Assembly: GCA_017427385.1 (NCBI GenBank)
Contig: JAFRSW010000011.1
Coordinates: 1-64,000 of the forward strand
Reading direction: 5' to 3'
Source: Bacteroidales bacterium
GTDB lineage: Bacteria > Bacteroidota > Bacteroidia > Bacteroidales > UBA932
DNA: 64,000 nucleotides
The notes under the pieces were generated by a model. It worked only from the letters and a program-made list of their open reading frames with translations, was not told the DNA's origin and did no database searches. Positions 44,358 to 53,729 of this stretch are shown piece by piece. Within the stretch, counting starts at the first letter, position 1; each line of letters opens with the position of its first letter. A program made the position numbers and the translations under genes.

Positions 44358-45389
44358 TTAGATGTAGAACTCACGGCGGTAACGATACATCTGTCGAAGT
44401 TCATCGAAACTCTCCGGATGCACCCGGAACATGAAATCATCGGTAAAGACCGGATAATTATACTGGAAAACGGATGTTATCTGCCCCTGGGTAAGCCCTG
44501 TGAGATCCAGCCTCACAGCCTCCAATTCCTCCAGCTCAGTCGTAGGGAAGAATTCATAAAGGGGCTCGAGTTTGAAGAACCTGGCTACGGCACGCACTGC
44601 TGCAGCAGTCGCCATCTGCTTGCCCTGATAGGAATAGCCTGCGATATGGGGCGTGGCAATCGATGCCTTCTTGATGAGTTCCGGATTGACATTTGGCTCA
44701 TTGTTCCAGGTGTCGATGATTACAGGACCGAGCTTGGAAAATGCCTCCATCAAGGCGTCGTCGTCCACAATCTCGCCGCGGGCGGTATTAATAAAGAACG
44801 CCCCGAACTTCATCTTTCCGAAGAAATCGGCATTCGCCATCCTCTGAGTGCCGGGATTGAGAGGCACGCTGAGCGAAACTATGTCTGAATTCTCCAGCAG
44901 GTAATCCAGAGCTACGAACTGGCCGGGGCCCTCGATTTCCGCACGGGGCGGATCGCAAAGCAGCACCTGCATGCCGAGGTGCCTGGCCATCGCCTCTATC
45001 CTCGAACCTACATGGCCCGCGCCGATTATGCCGAAAGTAGCTCCGGAAAGCGGTATCCTCTCGCGGCTGGCAGCACCATAGAGAGCGGAGAAAACATAGT
45101 TCATGACGCCACCTGAGTTGCTTCCGGAAGCGTTCTGGACAAATATTCCGTTATCGTTGCAGAAGGGGATGTCGATATGGTCCAATCCTATTGCCGCGAT
45201 CGAGATTATCTTAACGGATGTTCCGGCAAGCAGTTCCTCGTTGCAGCGGGTGCGGGTGCGGATCACGAGGGCATCGGCATCCAGCAGGTCTTCCCTGCAG
45301 ATTGAACCGCCATCTTTGTAAACGGCTTCTGCATAAGGTTCGAATACACCTTTGATGAACGGTATGGCCTGGTCTATTACAAATTTCAT
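44358..45389 (-). CDS. pdxB: Erythronate-4-phosphate dehydrogenase
   Basis: A 343 aa D-2-hydroxyacid dehydrogenase. Visible are ALVIRTRTRCNEELL, the NAD-binding loop FGIIGAGHVGSRIEAMARHLG (near 118), the catalytic Arg in INTARGEIVDDDAL, and the His in IATPHIAGYSYQGK. The C-terminal region fits PdxB, which oxidises 4-phosphoerythronate in de novo vitamin B6 synthesis. Its start overlaps the DUF721 stop as ATGA. It is part of the recF-DUF721-pdxB-DUF4301 run. Confidence 0.9.
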   Translation of the reverse strand: MKFVIDQAIPFIKGVFEPYAEAVYKDGGSICREDLLDADALVIRTRTRCNEELLAGTSVKIISIAAIGLDHIDIPFCNDNGIFVQNASGSNSGGVMNYVFSALYGAASRERIPLSGATFGIIGAGHVGSRIEAMARHLGMQVLLCDPPRAEIEGPGQFVALDYLLENSDIVSLSVPLNPGTQRMANADFFGKMKFGAFFINTARGEIVDDDALMEAFSKLGPVIIDTWNNEPNVNPELIKKASIATPHIAGYSYQGKQMATAAAVRAVARFFKLEPLYEFFPTTELEELEAVRLDLTGLTQGQITSVFQYNYPVFTDDFMFRVHPESFDELRQMYRYRREFYI

Positions 45390-45712
45390 TTCAGTATCAG
45401 TTGTTTTACCGGCCCTTCCGCGGCCTGCCCTATATAGAGTTCGTTTCCGGCAATGACGGAATTGATCTTTGCCACCAGCACGTCCTTCTGCATGCTCAGT
45501 TGATTACAAATCACCGAGGATGAAAGGGTTATATACAGCTTGCCGTCCCGGAAAAAGCGTTTGATCGTATACGCCCCCGCCCCGGAAACGGCATCCCATG
45601 CAGAAAAGATAAGATTGGTATTATGTGTCGTGGTAGCGCCGCTTTCCGCAAGCATTTGCTTGAATACTTCCACCAGCGGCTGGGCGGATTTCCGCGCGAT
45701 CCGGTTACTCAT
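45386..45712 (-). CDS. DUF721 / DciA-like protein
   Basis: A 108 aa protein from ATG 45712 (MSNRIARKSAQPLVEVFKQM); upstream in-frame codons would run deep into recF. It has the DUF721 pattern: helical start, then FSAWDAVSGAGAYTIKRFFRDGKLYITLSSSVICNQLSM. DciA-like DUF721 proteins are linked to loading of the replicative helicase DnaB. Overlapping recF by 8 bases and pdxB by 4 supports a replication/repair setting. Confidence 0.78.
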   Translation of the reverse strand: MSNRIARKSAQPLVEVFKQMLAESGATTTHNTNLIFSAWDAVSGAGAYTIKRFFRDGKLYITLSSSVICNQLSMQKDVLVAKINSVIAGNELYIGQAAEGPVKQLILK

Positions 45713-46799
45713 TACGGGTAAAGACGCCTCCCTTCGCCTCGTAGTATGTGCGCTCGGACGTGATTCCGTCCACAATGGAATTCAGGCGCACCTTATTGCA
45801 GTCCGAAAGGAATATCTGGCCGAAATCGTTCCCGGCCACCATAGTGAGCAGGTTCTGCACGCGGCCCATGTCCAGTTTATCGAAAAGGTCGTCCAGCAGG
45901 AGGATGGGAGGGAAACCGCGGCGTTCCTTCATCAGACTGTACTGTGCGAACTTGAGGGCCACCAGGAAGGATTTCTGCTGACCCTGGGAGCCACAACGGC
46001 GTATGGGACGTCCGTCCATCTCGAAGACCAGGTCATCCCTTTGGATTCCAGCGGAGGTGAATTTCAGTATAGCATCCTTCTCCCTGCGGGAACGGAAGAT
46101 GTCCGTGAGGGAGCCGGATTCGAGGTCCGAACGGTAGCTGATGCCCACGCTCTCTTTCCCTCCGGAAATCTGCGCATAGAGCTCCTGTATCCTCTTGGAA
46201 AGATCTTCCGCAAGCGAAGCGCGCATTTCGTATACCGGCTTGGCAAAGGCCTCCATCTGCGAGTCGATGATATCCATCAACGCCCAGTCCGGCTGGCCGT
46301 TCTTGAGTATGGCGTTGCGTTGCAGCAGCAGCCTGGAATAGTTCTGCACTGCATTCAGGTACTCTGCGCTCATCTGCGAGAGCACCGCGTTGCAGAACTT
46401 GCGACGCTCCTCCCCCGTTTCGCTCACCATCGCGACGTCTGTCGGAGAGACCATCACCACGGGCAGGAGCCCGATGTGGTCGGCAAGGCGGGGATAGGGT
46501 TTGTCGTCCCTGCGCAGTTTCTTGCCTCCGCCATCCACCTGGATGCTGACGCGGGTATCGGGACCTGAAGGCATTCCGTAGAGCCCCGAAAGCGCGAAGC
46601 CGCTGCATCCGAAGCGGAAATTGAAGCGGTCGGAAGTGGAAAAGGCGCTCTTGGTCATGGAGAGATACCAGATGGCGTCCATGAGGTTGGTCTTTCCCTC
46701 TCCGTTGCCCCCGGAAATGCAGTTTATATTCGGACAGAATTCCAGCTCCTGCAACTCGATGTTGCGGAAGTCCTGCACTACTATCTTCTTCAGATCCAT
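45705..46799 (-). CDS. recF: DNA replication and repair protein RecF
   Basis: A 364 aa SMC-like ATPase. Walker A is GGNGEGKTNLMDAIWYLS (near 33), the signature area is GSQGQQKSFLVALKFAQ (near 270) and Walker B is PPILLLDDLFDKLD (near 296). It starts MDLKKIVVQDFRNIELQEL as RecF proteins do. RecF helps load RecA at gaps in single-stranded DNA. A TATATTTG box ends 4 bases before its ATG, so the mRNA may be leaderless. Confidence 0.95.
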   Translation of the reverse strand: MDLKKIVVQDFRNIELQELEFCPNINCISGGNGEGKTNLMDAIWYLSMTKSAFSTSDRFNFRFGCSGFALSGLYGMPSGPDTRVSIQVDGGGKKLRRDDKPYPRLADHIGLLPVVMVSPTDVAMVSETGEERRKFCNAVLSQMSAEYLNAVQNYSRLLLQRNAILKNGQPDWALMDIIDSQMEAFAKPVYEMRASLAEDLSKRIQELYAQISGGKESVGISYRSDLESGSLTDIFRSRREKDAILKFTSAGIQRDDLVFEMDGRPIRRCGSQGQQKSFLVALKFAQYSLMKERRGFPPILLLDDLFDKLDMGRVQNLLTMVAGNDFGQIFLSDCNKVRLNSIVDGITSERTYYEAKGGVFTRNE

Positions 46800-46803
46800 A
46801 CCA

Positions 46804-46811
46804 CAAATATA
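46804..46811 (-). promoter_or_regulatory. -7 box of recF
   Basis: TATATTTG on the minus strand ends 4 bases before ATG 46799, which predicts a leaderless or near-leaderless transcript. Confidence 0.55.
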
Positions 46812-46824
46812 TAAAATAAATGGC

Positions 46825-46832
46825 TATCTTTG
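46825..46832 (+). promoter_or_regulatory. -7 box of the mmd operon
   Basis: TATCTTTG is an exact TAnnTTTG box 19 bases before ATG 46852, divergent from the recF promoter. Confidence 0.65.
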
Positions 46833-46851
46833 CAAGATAAAACAGTGAACT

Positions 46852-48414
46852 ATGAGTTTGCAGCAAGATAAAATCAAGGCTCTTGTCGAGCGCAGGGCGA
46901 ACGCCCGACTCGGCGGCGGCCAGAAGAGGATAGACGCCCAGCACGAAAAGGGCAAACTCACCGCCCGCGAGCGTCTCGCTCTCCTGCTGGACGAAGGCAG
47001 TTTCGAGGAATTCGACATGTTCGTGCAGCACCACTGCACCAACTTCGGCATGGAGAAATCGCATCCCGACGGCGACGGAGTGGTCACCGGCCAAGGCACC
47101 ATCGCAGGCAGGCAGGTATTCGTCTTCGCACAGGACTTCACCGTCAGTGGCGGATCGCTCAGCAAGACCATGAGCGAGAAGATCTGCAAGGTGATGGATA
47201 TGGCCATGCGCTGTGGAGCCCCCGTCATCGGTCTCAACGACTCCGGCGGCGCCCGCATCCAGGAGGGCATCGACGCCCTCGCAGGCTATGGCGACATCTT
47301 CGAACACAACATCCTCGCCAGCGGCGTGGTTCCCCAGATATCCGGCATCTTCGGCCCCTGCGCCGGCGGTGCTGTCTACTCCCCCGCCCTCACCGACTTC
47401 ACCCTCATGGTCAAGAACACCTCCTACATGTTCCTCACCGGCCCTGCGGTCGTGAAGAGCGTAACCGGAGAGGATGTAGACCAGGAATCCCTCGGCGGTG
47501 CCAGCGTGCACGCAACCAAGAGCGGCGTGGCCGACTTTGCGGCCGAGAACGAGCAGGAAGGCATCGAGACCATCAAGCGCCTGCTCAGCTATATCCCCCA
47601 GAACAATATGGAAACGGCTCCGGAACGCCCCACGGCAGACCCGGTCAACCGCATGTCCGATGATCTCAACGAGATAATCCCGGACAACCCCAACAAGGCA
47701 TACGACATGTACGAGGTCATCCGCACAGTTGTGGATGACGGCGACTTCTTCGAGATCCACAAGGACTTCGCCAAGAACATAATCGTGGGATTCGCCCACT
47801 TTGGCGGACGCAGCGTGGGCATCGTGGCCAACCAGCCCAAGGTGCTCGCCGGCGTGCTCGACATCAACGCATCCCGCAAGGCAGCGCGCTTCGTGCGTTT
47901 CTGCGACGCATTCAACATCCCTCTGGTCACCCTGGTGGACGTGCCCGGATTCCTTCCCGGCACCCAGCAGGAGTACGGTGCGGTCATCACCAACGGCGCA
48001 AAGCTTCTTTATGCCTACGGCGAGGCCACCGTTCCAAAGGTTACCGTTACCCTGCGCAAGGCCTACGGCGGGGCGCACATCGTGATGAGCTGCAAGCAGC
48101 TCCGCGGAGACATAAACTACGCCTGGCCCACCGCCCAGATTGCGGTCATGGGTGCCGACGGCGCGGTGAACGTCCTCTACGGCAAAGAAATAAAGGCCGA
48201 GACCGATCCCGCAAAGCAGGAGAAGGTCCGCATAGCCAAGAAGGCGGAATACGAGGAGCTCTTCAACAATCCATACCAGGCCGCCCAGAAGGGCTACATC
48301 GAGGATGTTATCGAGCCCCGCAACACCCGCTTCCGCGTAATCCGCGCCCTTGAAAGCCTGCAGGGCAAACGCCAGGAGCTACCGGCAAAGAAACACGACA
48401 ATCTGCCGCTCTAA
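46852..48414 (+). CDS. mmdA: Methylmalonyl-CoA decarboxylase / acyl-CoA carboxyltransferase alpha subunit
   Basis: A 520 aa carboxyltransferase. Visible blocks are [29 protein letters not shown], the acyl-CoA oxyanion loop [13 protein letters not shown] (near 122), [13 protein letters not shown], and the C-terminal [20 protein letters not shown] with [11 protein letters not shown]. With the three genes that follow it forms a Na+-pumping decarboxylase that turns methylmalonyl-CoA into propionyl-CoA, the last stage of the succinate-propionate route. A propionyl-CoA carboxylase role is the alternative, but the beta subunit downstream favours decarboxylation. Confidence 0.93.
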   Translation: MSLQQDKIKALVERRANARLGGGQKRIDAQHEKGKLTARERLALLLDEGSFEEFDMFVQHHCTNFGMEKSHPDGDGVVTGQGTIAGRQVFVFAQDFTVSGGSLSKTMSEKICKVMDMAMRCGAPVIGLNDSGGARIQEGIDALAGYGDIFEHNILASGVVPQISGIFGPCAGGAVYSPALTDFTLMVKNTSYMFLTGPAVVKSVTGEDVDQESLGGASVHATKSGVADFAAENEQEGIETIKRLLSYIPQNNMETAPERPTADPVNRMSDDLNEIIPDNPNKAYDMYEVIRTVVDDGDFFEIHKDFAKNIIVGFAHFGGRSVGIVANQPKVLAGVLDINASRKAARFVRFCDAFNIPLVTLVDVPGFLPGTQQEYGAVITNGAKLLYAYGEATVPKVTVTLRKAYGGAHIVMSCKQLRGDINYAWPTAQIAVMGADGAVNVLYGKEIKAETDPAKQEKVRIAKKAEYEELFNNPYQAAQKGYIEDVIEPRNTRFRVIRALESLQGKRQELPAKKHDNLPL

Positions 48415-48417
48415 ACC

Positions 48418-48819
48418 ATGATCAACCTTTTGAACATGACCGCAGGCGCCGAGCGCATGGCCCAGACCGATCCTCACGGATGGACCCTGGCCCTGATTGC
48501 CGTCACCACCGTTTTCACCGCCCTGGTGATCCTGTATTTCATCTACAGTTTCATCGGCAAAGCCTCCAATTCGAAGGTGCCCCGCGTGAAGCGCAGCCCC
48601 AGGAAAGGATCCGCTCCCGATGCCGAGACGGCCGCAGCAATCGCAATGGCTCTCGAAGCCGAGAACGGCGGCGAAGTCAACGCAGCCATCGCCATGGCCC
48701 TGCACCTGTATTTCAATGATGCCGTCCATGATATCGAACCCGGCATAATCACTTTCGCTCCCCGGGCCACCCAGTGGAACGATAAATCCCTTACATTCAG
48801 AAAAACTCCAAGGAAATGA
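48418..48819 (+). CDS. OadG/MmdD-like small membrane subunit
   Basis: A 133 aa protein with one N-terminal membrane helix (GWTLALIAVTTVFTALVILYFIYSFIG, near 20-46). A basic linker (KVPRVKRSPRKG) and a variable tail follow. This is the layout of the OadG or delta subunit that holds the decarboxylase complex together at the membrane. It lies 3 bases after mmdA and overlaps the biotin carrier gene by 4 bases. Confidence 0.85.
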   Translation: MINLLNMTAGAERMAQTDPHGWTLALIAVTTVFTALVILYFIYSFIGKASNSKVPRVKRSPRKGSAPDAETAAAIAMALEAENGGEVNAAIAMALHLYFNDAVHDIEPGIITFAPRATQWNDKSLTFRKTPRK

Positions 48820-49286
48820 GTCAGTATAAATTCAAGATCAACGGCAAAGAATTCGAGGTTGCCGTCAACTCTATCGAGAATAATATAGCATCTGTCAACG
48901 TCAACGGTGTTGATTATAGCGTTGAAATCAACGGCGGACTGCAGGAGAGCACTGCCTCCTCAGGCGCCTCACATTCGTTCGGCCCCACCGCTGACGCGGT
49001 TCCCCCTCTTACGAAGCCGAGGGTGGCACGTCCTTTGGAGGCAGTCTCTCCTGCTCCCGCCAGTGCTACATCTGGCAAGAAGATCGTGTCCCCGCTGCCG
49101 GGCGTAATCATCGACGTTTGCGTAAACGTGGGCGATGCCGTCAAGCGCGGGCAGAAGATCGCCGTCATCGAGGCCATGAAGATGGAGAACGACATTCTGG
49201 CGGAAGCCGACGGAACCGTCACCGCCATCTATGTGAAGAAGACCGACTCCGTCCTTGAAGGAGCAGATATCGCCAGCATAGCATAA
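48816..49286 (+). CDS. mmdC: Biotin carboxyl carrier subunit of methylmalonyl-CoA decarboxylase
   Basis: A 156 aa protein. The N-terminal part (YKFKINGKEFEVAVNSIE) is followed by a Pro/Ala-rich linker and a C-terminal biotinyl domain with GVIIDVCVNVGDAVKRGQ and the biotinylation motif EAMKMEND, whose Lys between two Met carries biotin. It shuttles CO2 from the carboxyltransferase to the membrane beta subunit. It is linked to both neighbours by a 4-base overlap and a 3-base gap. Confidence 0.94.
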   Translation: MSQYKFKINGKEFEVAVNSIENNIASVNVNGVDYSVEINGGLQESTASSGASHSFGPTADAVPPLTKPRVARPLEAVSPAPASATSGKKIVSPLPGVIIDVCVNVGDAVKRGQKIAVIEAMKMENDILAEADGTVTAIYVKKTDSVLEGADIASIA

Positions 49287-49289
49287 GCA

Positions 49290-50453
49290 ATGGGCAATAC
49301 GGTTATAGACAGCCTCCAGCAATTCTGGCAGTTCACAGGATTTGCGAACGCGACCTGGCAACATCTCGCGATGATCTGCATAGGCCTGCTGTTCATCTTC
49401 CTGGGAATCAAGAAACACTGGGAGCCCCTGCTTCTCGTGCCTATTGGATTCGGCATGATCATAGGCAACATCCCGCTCTTCTTCGATCCCGCCACGGGCG
49501 AAGGCCTGCGCATAGGCGTCTACGAAGAAGGATCGGTGCTGAACATACTCTATCAGGGCGTGCGTCAGGGATGGTATCCCCCGCTGATCTTCCTTGGAAT
49601 CGGTGCAATGACGGATTTCAGCGCTCTCATCTCCCAGCCTCGGCTGGTGCTGATTGGCGCTGCCGCGCAGATGGGCATATTCGGCGCGTATCTTCTTGCC
49701 TTGCTTCTCGGGTTCACCCCGAACGAAGCAGGTGCAATCGGCATTATAGGCGGAGCAGACGGCCCTACGGCCATCTTCCTGAGCGGTAAGCTGGCCCCAG
49801 AGCTGATGGGTGCGATTGCGGTTTCGGCATATTCCTATATGGCCCTTGTTCCGGTTATCCAGAAGCCTATCATGCTTCTTTTGACCAGCAAGAAAGAAAG
49901 ACTGATCCGTATGGCGAAGCCCCGTGCCGTCAGCCAGAAAGAAAAGATCATCTTCCCTATCGTGGGATTCATCTGCACTGCATTCATAGTGCCTTCAGGC
50001 CTTCCGCTGCTGGGAATGCTCTTCTTCGGCAACCTGCTTAAGGAATCCGGCGTAACCCGTCGCCTTGCAGAGACCGCACGCGGACCGCTCATCGACGTGG
50101 TTACCACGCTTATCGGTTTGACTGTCGGTGCATCCACTCAGGCAGACGTATTCCTTAACGGACGTTCCGTGCTGATATTTGGCCTCGGCCTTCTGTCGTT
50201 CATCATAGCGACATTCTGCGGCGTGCTGTTCGTCAAGATAATGAACTGGTTCTGCAGCGAAGACCGCAAGATTAATCCGCTTATCGGCAATGCAGGCGTT
50301 TCCGCAGTGCCAGACAGTGCCCGCGTCTCCGAAGCCGTCGGCCTCGAATGCGACCCGTCCAACCACCTGCTGATGCACGCCATGGCGCCCAATGTAGCCG
50401 GCGTTATCGGATCTGCTGTTGCAGCAGGTATATTACTTGGTTTCCTTGGATAA
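49290..50453 (+). CDS. mmdB: Na+-translocating decarboxylase beta subunit
   Basis: A 387 aa membrane protein with about nine or more hydrophobic segments. It has the OadB/MmdB/GcdB signature: GLRIGVYEEGSVLNILYQGV, LIFLGIGAMTDFSALISQPR (with the key Asp), GIIGGADGPTAIFLSGKLAP and the C-terminal MHAMAPNVAGVIGSAVAAG. It decarboxylates carboxybiotin and pumps Na+ out, so the operon saves energy during propionate formation. Its stop lies 1 base from the end of the convergent kbl gene. Confidence 0.95.
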   Translation: MGNTVIDSLQQFWQFTGFANATWQHLAMICIGLLFIFLGIKKHWEPLLLVPIGFGMIIGNIPLFFDPATGEGLRIGVYEEGSVLNILYQGVRQGWYPPLIFLGIGAMTDFSALISQPRLVLIGAAAQMGIFGAYLLALLLGFTPNEAGAIGIIGGADGPTAIFLSGKLAPELMGAIAVSAYSYMALVPVIQKPIMLLLTSKKERLIRMAKPRAVSQKEKIIFPIVGFICTAFIVPSGLPLLGMLFFGNLLKESGVTRRLAETARGPLIDVVTTLIGLTVGASTQADVFLNGRSVLIFGLGLLSFIIATFCGVLFVKIMNWFCSEDRKINPLIGNAGVSAVPDSARVSEAVGLECDPSNHLLMHAMAPNVAGVIGSAVAAGILLGFLG

Positions 50454-50454
50454 T

Positions 50455-51645
50455 CTATTTCAGCACCCCAAGCTCTTTGCCGACCTTGATGAAGGCGGCG
50501 ATGGCCTTGTCCAGGTGCTGCTTCTCGTGAGCGGCGGATATCTGCACGCGGATGCGGGCCTGGCCCTTGGGAACCACGGGATAGTAGAATCCGGTTACGA
50601 AGATACCTTCTTCCGCCATGCGGGCAGCGAACTTCTGGCTGAGAGGCGCGTCGTAGAGCATCACGGCCAGGATTGCGCTCTGGGTGGGCTTGCAATCGAA
50701 GCCGGCGGCAAGCATCTTCTCGCGGAAATACTTCACGTTCTCCTGCTGTTTGGTGTGAAGATCGTCGGATTCCTCCAGCATCTTGAAGAGTTCGATTCCT
50801 GCACCGCAGATCATAGGAGGCAGGGAGTTGGAGAAGAGATACGGGCGGCTGCGCTGACGGAGCATATCGATAATCTCCTGACGGCCGGTGGTGAATCCGC
50901 CGACAGCGCCGCCGAAACTCTTGCCGAGGGTGCCGGTGTGGATGTCGATGCGGCCGTAAAGATTGAATTCTTCGGCGACGCCGTGCCCTGTCTTGCCGAC
51001 TACGCCCGCGGAGTGGCTTTCATCTACCATTACGAGGGCATCATACTTCTCGGCGAGTTCGCAGATCTTGTCCATAGGGGCGACGTTTCCGTCCATACTG
51101 AACACACCGTCGGTGACGATGATGCGGAAGCGCTGGGCCTGGGCTTCCTTGAGTTTCTCCTCAAGATCTGCCATGTCGGCATTCGCATAGCGATAGCGAA
51201 CGGCCTTGCAGAGGCGCACGCCGTCGATGATGGATGCATGGTTCAGGGCATCGGAGATGATAGCATCTTCAGCTGTCAGAAGGGGCTCGAAAACGCCACC
51301 GTTGGCATCGAAGCAGGCTGCATAGAGGATGGTATCGTCGGTATGGAAATACTTGGCGATGGCCTTCTCCAACTGCCTGTGGATGTCTTGGGCTCCGCAG
51401 ATGAAACGCACAGAAGACATTCCGTAGCCACGCTCATCCATGGCCTTCTTTGCCGCAGCGATCAGGCGCGGATTGTCCGAGAGGCCGAGATAGTTGTTGG
51501 CGCAGAAATTAAGCGCCTTCTTGCCACCCTCTAGGGTGATTTCTGCGCCCTGGGGCGAGCAGATATTGCGTTCGCGTTTGTAGAGACCAGCCTCTTCGAT
51601 GGCTTTCAATTCATCTTGAAGATACTTTTGAAACTTTCCGTACAT
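50455..51645 (-). CDS. kbl: Glycine C-acetyltransferase (2-amino-3-ketobutyrate CoA ligase)
   Basis: A 396 aa alpha-oxoamine synthase. The N-terminus (MYGKFQKYLQDELKAIEEAGLYKRER) is typical of Kbl. Substrate and PLP blocks are NFCANNYLGLSDNPRL, MVDESHSAGVVGKTGHGV and the PLP-binding Lys in TLGKSFGGAVGGF (near 243). It splits 2-amino-3-oxobutyrate with CoA into glycine and acetyl-CoA, after threonine dehydrogenase. It is divergent from tdh across a 72-base gap with a -7 box for each gene. Confidence 0.95.
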   Translation of the reverse strand: MYGKFQKYLQDELKAIEEAGLYKRERNICSPQGAEITLEGGKKALNFCANNYLGLSDNPRLIAAAKKAMDERGYGMSSVRFICGAQDIHRQLEKAIAKYFHTDDTILYAACFDANGGVFEPLLTAEDAIISDALNHASIIDGVRLCKAVRYRYANADMADLEEKLKEAQAQRFRIIVTDGVFSMDGNVAPMDKICELAEKYDALVMVDESHSAGVVGKTGHGVAEEFNLYGRIDIHTGTLGKSFGGAVGGFTTGRQEIIDMLRQRSRPYLFSNSLPPMICGAGIELFKMLEESDDLHTKQQENVKYFREKMLAAGFDCKPTQSAILAVMLYDAPLSQKFAARMAEEGIFVTGFYYPVVPKGQARIRVQISAAHEKQHLDKAIAAFIKVGKELGVLK

Positions 51646-51678
51646 AATATGATTATCGTTTTAGATTCATTATTACAA

Positions 51679-51686
51679 CAAAAATA
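51679..51686 (-). promoter_or_regulatory. -7 box of kbl
   Basis: TATTTTTG on the minus strand, 33 bases before ATG 51645, one base away from the tdh box on the other strand. Confidence 0.6.
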
Positions 51687-51687
51687 G

Positions 51688-51695
51688 TAAATTTG
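51688..51695 (+). promoter_or_regulatory. -7 box of tdh
   Basis: TAAATTTG on the plus strand, 22 bases before ATG 51718. The predicted transcript starts after the upstream in-frame ATG at 51697, which decides in favour of ATG 51718. Confidence 0.55.
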
Positions 51696-51717
51696 TATGG
51701 TAATTTGTAACACTCGA

Positions 51718-52674
51718 ATGAAAAATGTTCTTATAATCGGCTCCACCGGCCAGATTGGTTCTGAGTTGACCATGAAACTCAGGCACTTGCATCCCGAAGG
51801 CAATATTGTGGCAGGGTATATCCCCGGTTTTGAACCCAAAGGCGAGCTTCTTGAAAGCGGCCCTTCCGCGGTTGTGAACGTAGTTGACGCCGTCCAGATT
51901 GCCGAAGCGGTGGGAAGATACAAGATCGATACTATCTATAACCTGGCTGCCCTGCTTTCGGCAACGGCAGAAAAGTTCCCTCTCAAGGCCTGGGACATCC
52001 AGATGAACGGACTCATCAACATCCTGGAAGTTGCCCGCGAGCACGGATGCGCCGTATTCACTCCCAGCTCGATAGGATCCTTCGGGCCGAGTACTCCTCA
52101 TAAAGATACACCCCAGGACACTATTCAGCGCCCGACATCGATGTATGGCGTAACCAAGGTTGCGACTGAGCTGTTGAGCGATTATTATTTCCACAAATAC
52201 GGCGTAGATACCCGTTCGGTCCGTTTCCCCGGGCTGATTTCCTATACGACTCTTCCAGGCGGCGGCACCACTGACTATGCTGTAGAGATTTACTATGCGG
52301 CTGTCAAAGGCGAGGAATTCGTTTGTCCTATCGCTGCCGGAACACTGATGGATATGATGTATATGCCGGATGCCTTGAAGGCGGCCGTAGACATTATGGA
52401 AGCAGATCCTTCCAAACTCATCCACCGGAATTCCTTCAACATCGCTTCTATGAGTTTCGCTCCGGAAGATGTGTTCGCGGCCATCAAGAAGATCATCCCC
52501 GATGCAAAGATGCGTTACGAGGTGGATCCCGTCCGCCAGGCTATCGCAGATTCCTGGCCGGACAATATGGACGATTCCTGCGCCCGCGCCGAATGGGGCT
52601 GGAAGCCTCACTATGATCTGGACAGCATGTCGCGGGACATGATCGAACATCTGAAAATAAAGCTCGGAGCCTAG
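51718..52674 (+). CDS. tdh: L-threonine 3-dehydrogenase, short-chain (NAD-dependent epimerase-like)
   Basis: A 318 aa extended-SDR protein from ATG 51718 ([20 protein letters not shown]). The Rossmann loop [25 protein letters not shown], and the active-site [10 protein letters not shown] with YGVTK (YxxxK) are visible. This form of threonine dehydrogenase oxidises threonine to 2-amino-3-oxobutyrate, the substrate of the divergent Kbl. The pairing supports the call over a sugar epimerase. It ends KIKLGA with the stop inside a terminator palindrome shared with clpX. Confidence 0.9.
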   Translation: MKNVLIIGSTGQIGSELTMKLRHLHPEGNIVAGYIPGFEPKGELLESGPSAVVNVVDAVQIAEAVGRYKIDTIYNLAALLSATAEKFPLKAWDIQMNGLINILEVAREHGCAVFTPSSIGSFGPSTPHKDTPQDTIQRPTSMYGVTKVATELLSDYYFHKYGVDTRSVRFPGLISYTTLPGGGTTDYAVEIYYAAVKGEEFVCPIAAGTLMDMMYMPDALKAAVDIMEADPSKLIHRNSFNIASMSFAPEDVFAAIKKIIPDAKMRYEVDPVRQAIADSWPDNMDDSCARAEWGWKPHYDLDSMSRDMIEHLKIKLGA

Positions 52675-52690
52675 GCCCCGAGCTTTTCTT
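52660..52690. terminator. Bidirectional terminator inside the convergent tdh and clpX ends
   Basis: AAGCTCGG (52660-52667) pairs with CCGAGCTT (52678-52685). T-rich tracts follow on both strands. The central CCTAGG supplies a TAG stop to each gene, and the arms encode KLGA for both proteins. Confidence 0.85.
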
Positions 52691-53729
52691 TTGCGTATTC
52701 AGCGGTAAGTTTGAAAACCTTTTTCCGCGAGGACGGCGCTTCGTACATGGCGTCGTTCATTATGCGTTCACAGATTGAACGGAGGCCGCGGGCGCCGAGC
52801 TTGTCCTTGATGGAGGTATCCACTATGATATCCAGCACCTTGGGCTCGATCTCGAGCTTGATGCCGTCTATCTCGAAGAGCTTTTCATACTGGCGTAGGA
52901 TTGCGTTCTTGGGCTCCGTCAAAATCCGTTTCAGGGCCTTGCGGTCCAGATTGTCGAGGCTCATGACCACCGGCAGGCGCCCGACGATTTCGGGAATCAG
53001 GCCATACTTGCGTATATCCTGGGCTTCCACGTAGCGAAGCAGATTATCCTTATCCACCTTCTGCTTCTCGTCTGAGCCGAAACCTATCACACGGGTATTC
53101 AGGCGCTGGGCGATAACACGGTCTATGCCTTCGAATGCGCCGCCACAGATGAAGAGAACATTCTGGGTGTTGAAATGGATGAATTCCTGCTCCGGATGCT
53201 TGCGGCCGCCGGCCGGAGGGACGTTGACCACACTCCCCTCCAGCAGTTTCAGCAGCCCCTGCTGCACGCCCTCACCAGACACGTCGCGGGTAATGGAAGG
53301 ATTGTCGCTCTTGCGGGAGATTTTGTCTATCTCGTCGATGAACACTATTCCCATCTCGGCCTGGGCCTGGTCGTAATCCGCATCCTGCAGGAGACGAACC
53401 AGCAAGCTCTCCACATCCTCGCCCACATATCCCGCCTCAGTCAGCACGGTTGCATCCACTATGGCGAACGGCACCATCAGCATCTTAGCAATGGTACGGG
53501 CAAGCAAGGTCTTGCCGGTTCCGGTAGGCCCTATCAGGAGGATGTTGGATTTCTCCAGCTCCACTCCGTCGTCCGGCCTCTCCACCACATTGTGAATGAT
53601 GCGCTTATAGTGATTATAGACCGCTACCGACAAGAGTTTCTTGGCCCTGTCCTGCCCTATGACATACTGGTCCAGGAAGGCCTTGATCTCCTTTGGTTTA
53701 GGAACGCGCGCTTCAGTTTTCTCTGCCAT
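52671..53729 (-). CDS. clpX: ClpX-type AAA+ unfoldase lacking the zinc-binding domain
   Basis: A 352 aa protein from ATG 53729 ([20 protein letters not shown]). It has the ClpX AAA+ core: [17 protein letters not shown] (Walker A), pore loop GYVGEDVE, Walker [15 protein letters not shown] loop [10 protein letters not shown], ClpP-contact loop VIGFG, and sensor 2 GARGLRS. The usual N-terminal C4 zinc domain, about 60 aa in other ClpX proteins, is missing. The start overlaps the clpP stop (TGATG), so no room exists for it. It should still unfold substrates for ClpP, but without the zinc domain that recruits adaptors and some substrates. Confidence 0.93.
   Translation of the reverse strand: MAEKTEARVPKPKEIKAFLDQYVIGQDRAKKLLSVAVYNHYKRIIHNVVERPDDGVELEKSNILLIGPTGTGKTLLARTIAKMLMVPFAIVDATVLTEAGYVGEDVESLLVRLLQDADYDQAQAEMGIVFIDEIDKISRKSDNPSITRDVSGEGVQQGLLKLLEGSVVNVPPAGGRKHPEQEFIHFNTQNVLFICGGAFEGIDRVIAQRLNTRVIGFGSDEKQKVDKDNLLRYVEAQDIRKYGLIPEIVGRLPVVMSLDNLDRKALKRILTEPKNAILRQYEKLFEIDGIKLEIEPKVLDIIVDTSIKDKLGARGLRSICERIMNDAMYEAPSSRKKVFKLTAEYAKEKLGA

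Noticed and set aside
46033..48078. 681-codon open frame on the minus strand across recF and mmdA
   Set aside because: It lies antisense to mmdA and out of frame in recF, both with full family motifs. Its translation is rich in His, Val and Gly and shows no family pattern; high G+C coding DNA often leaves such open frames.
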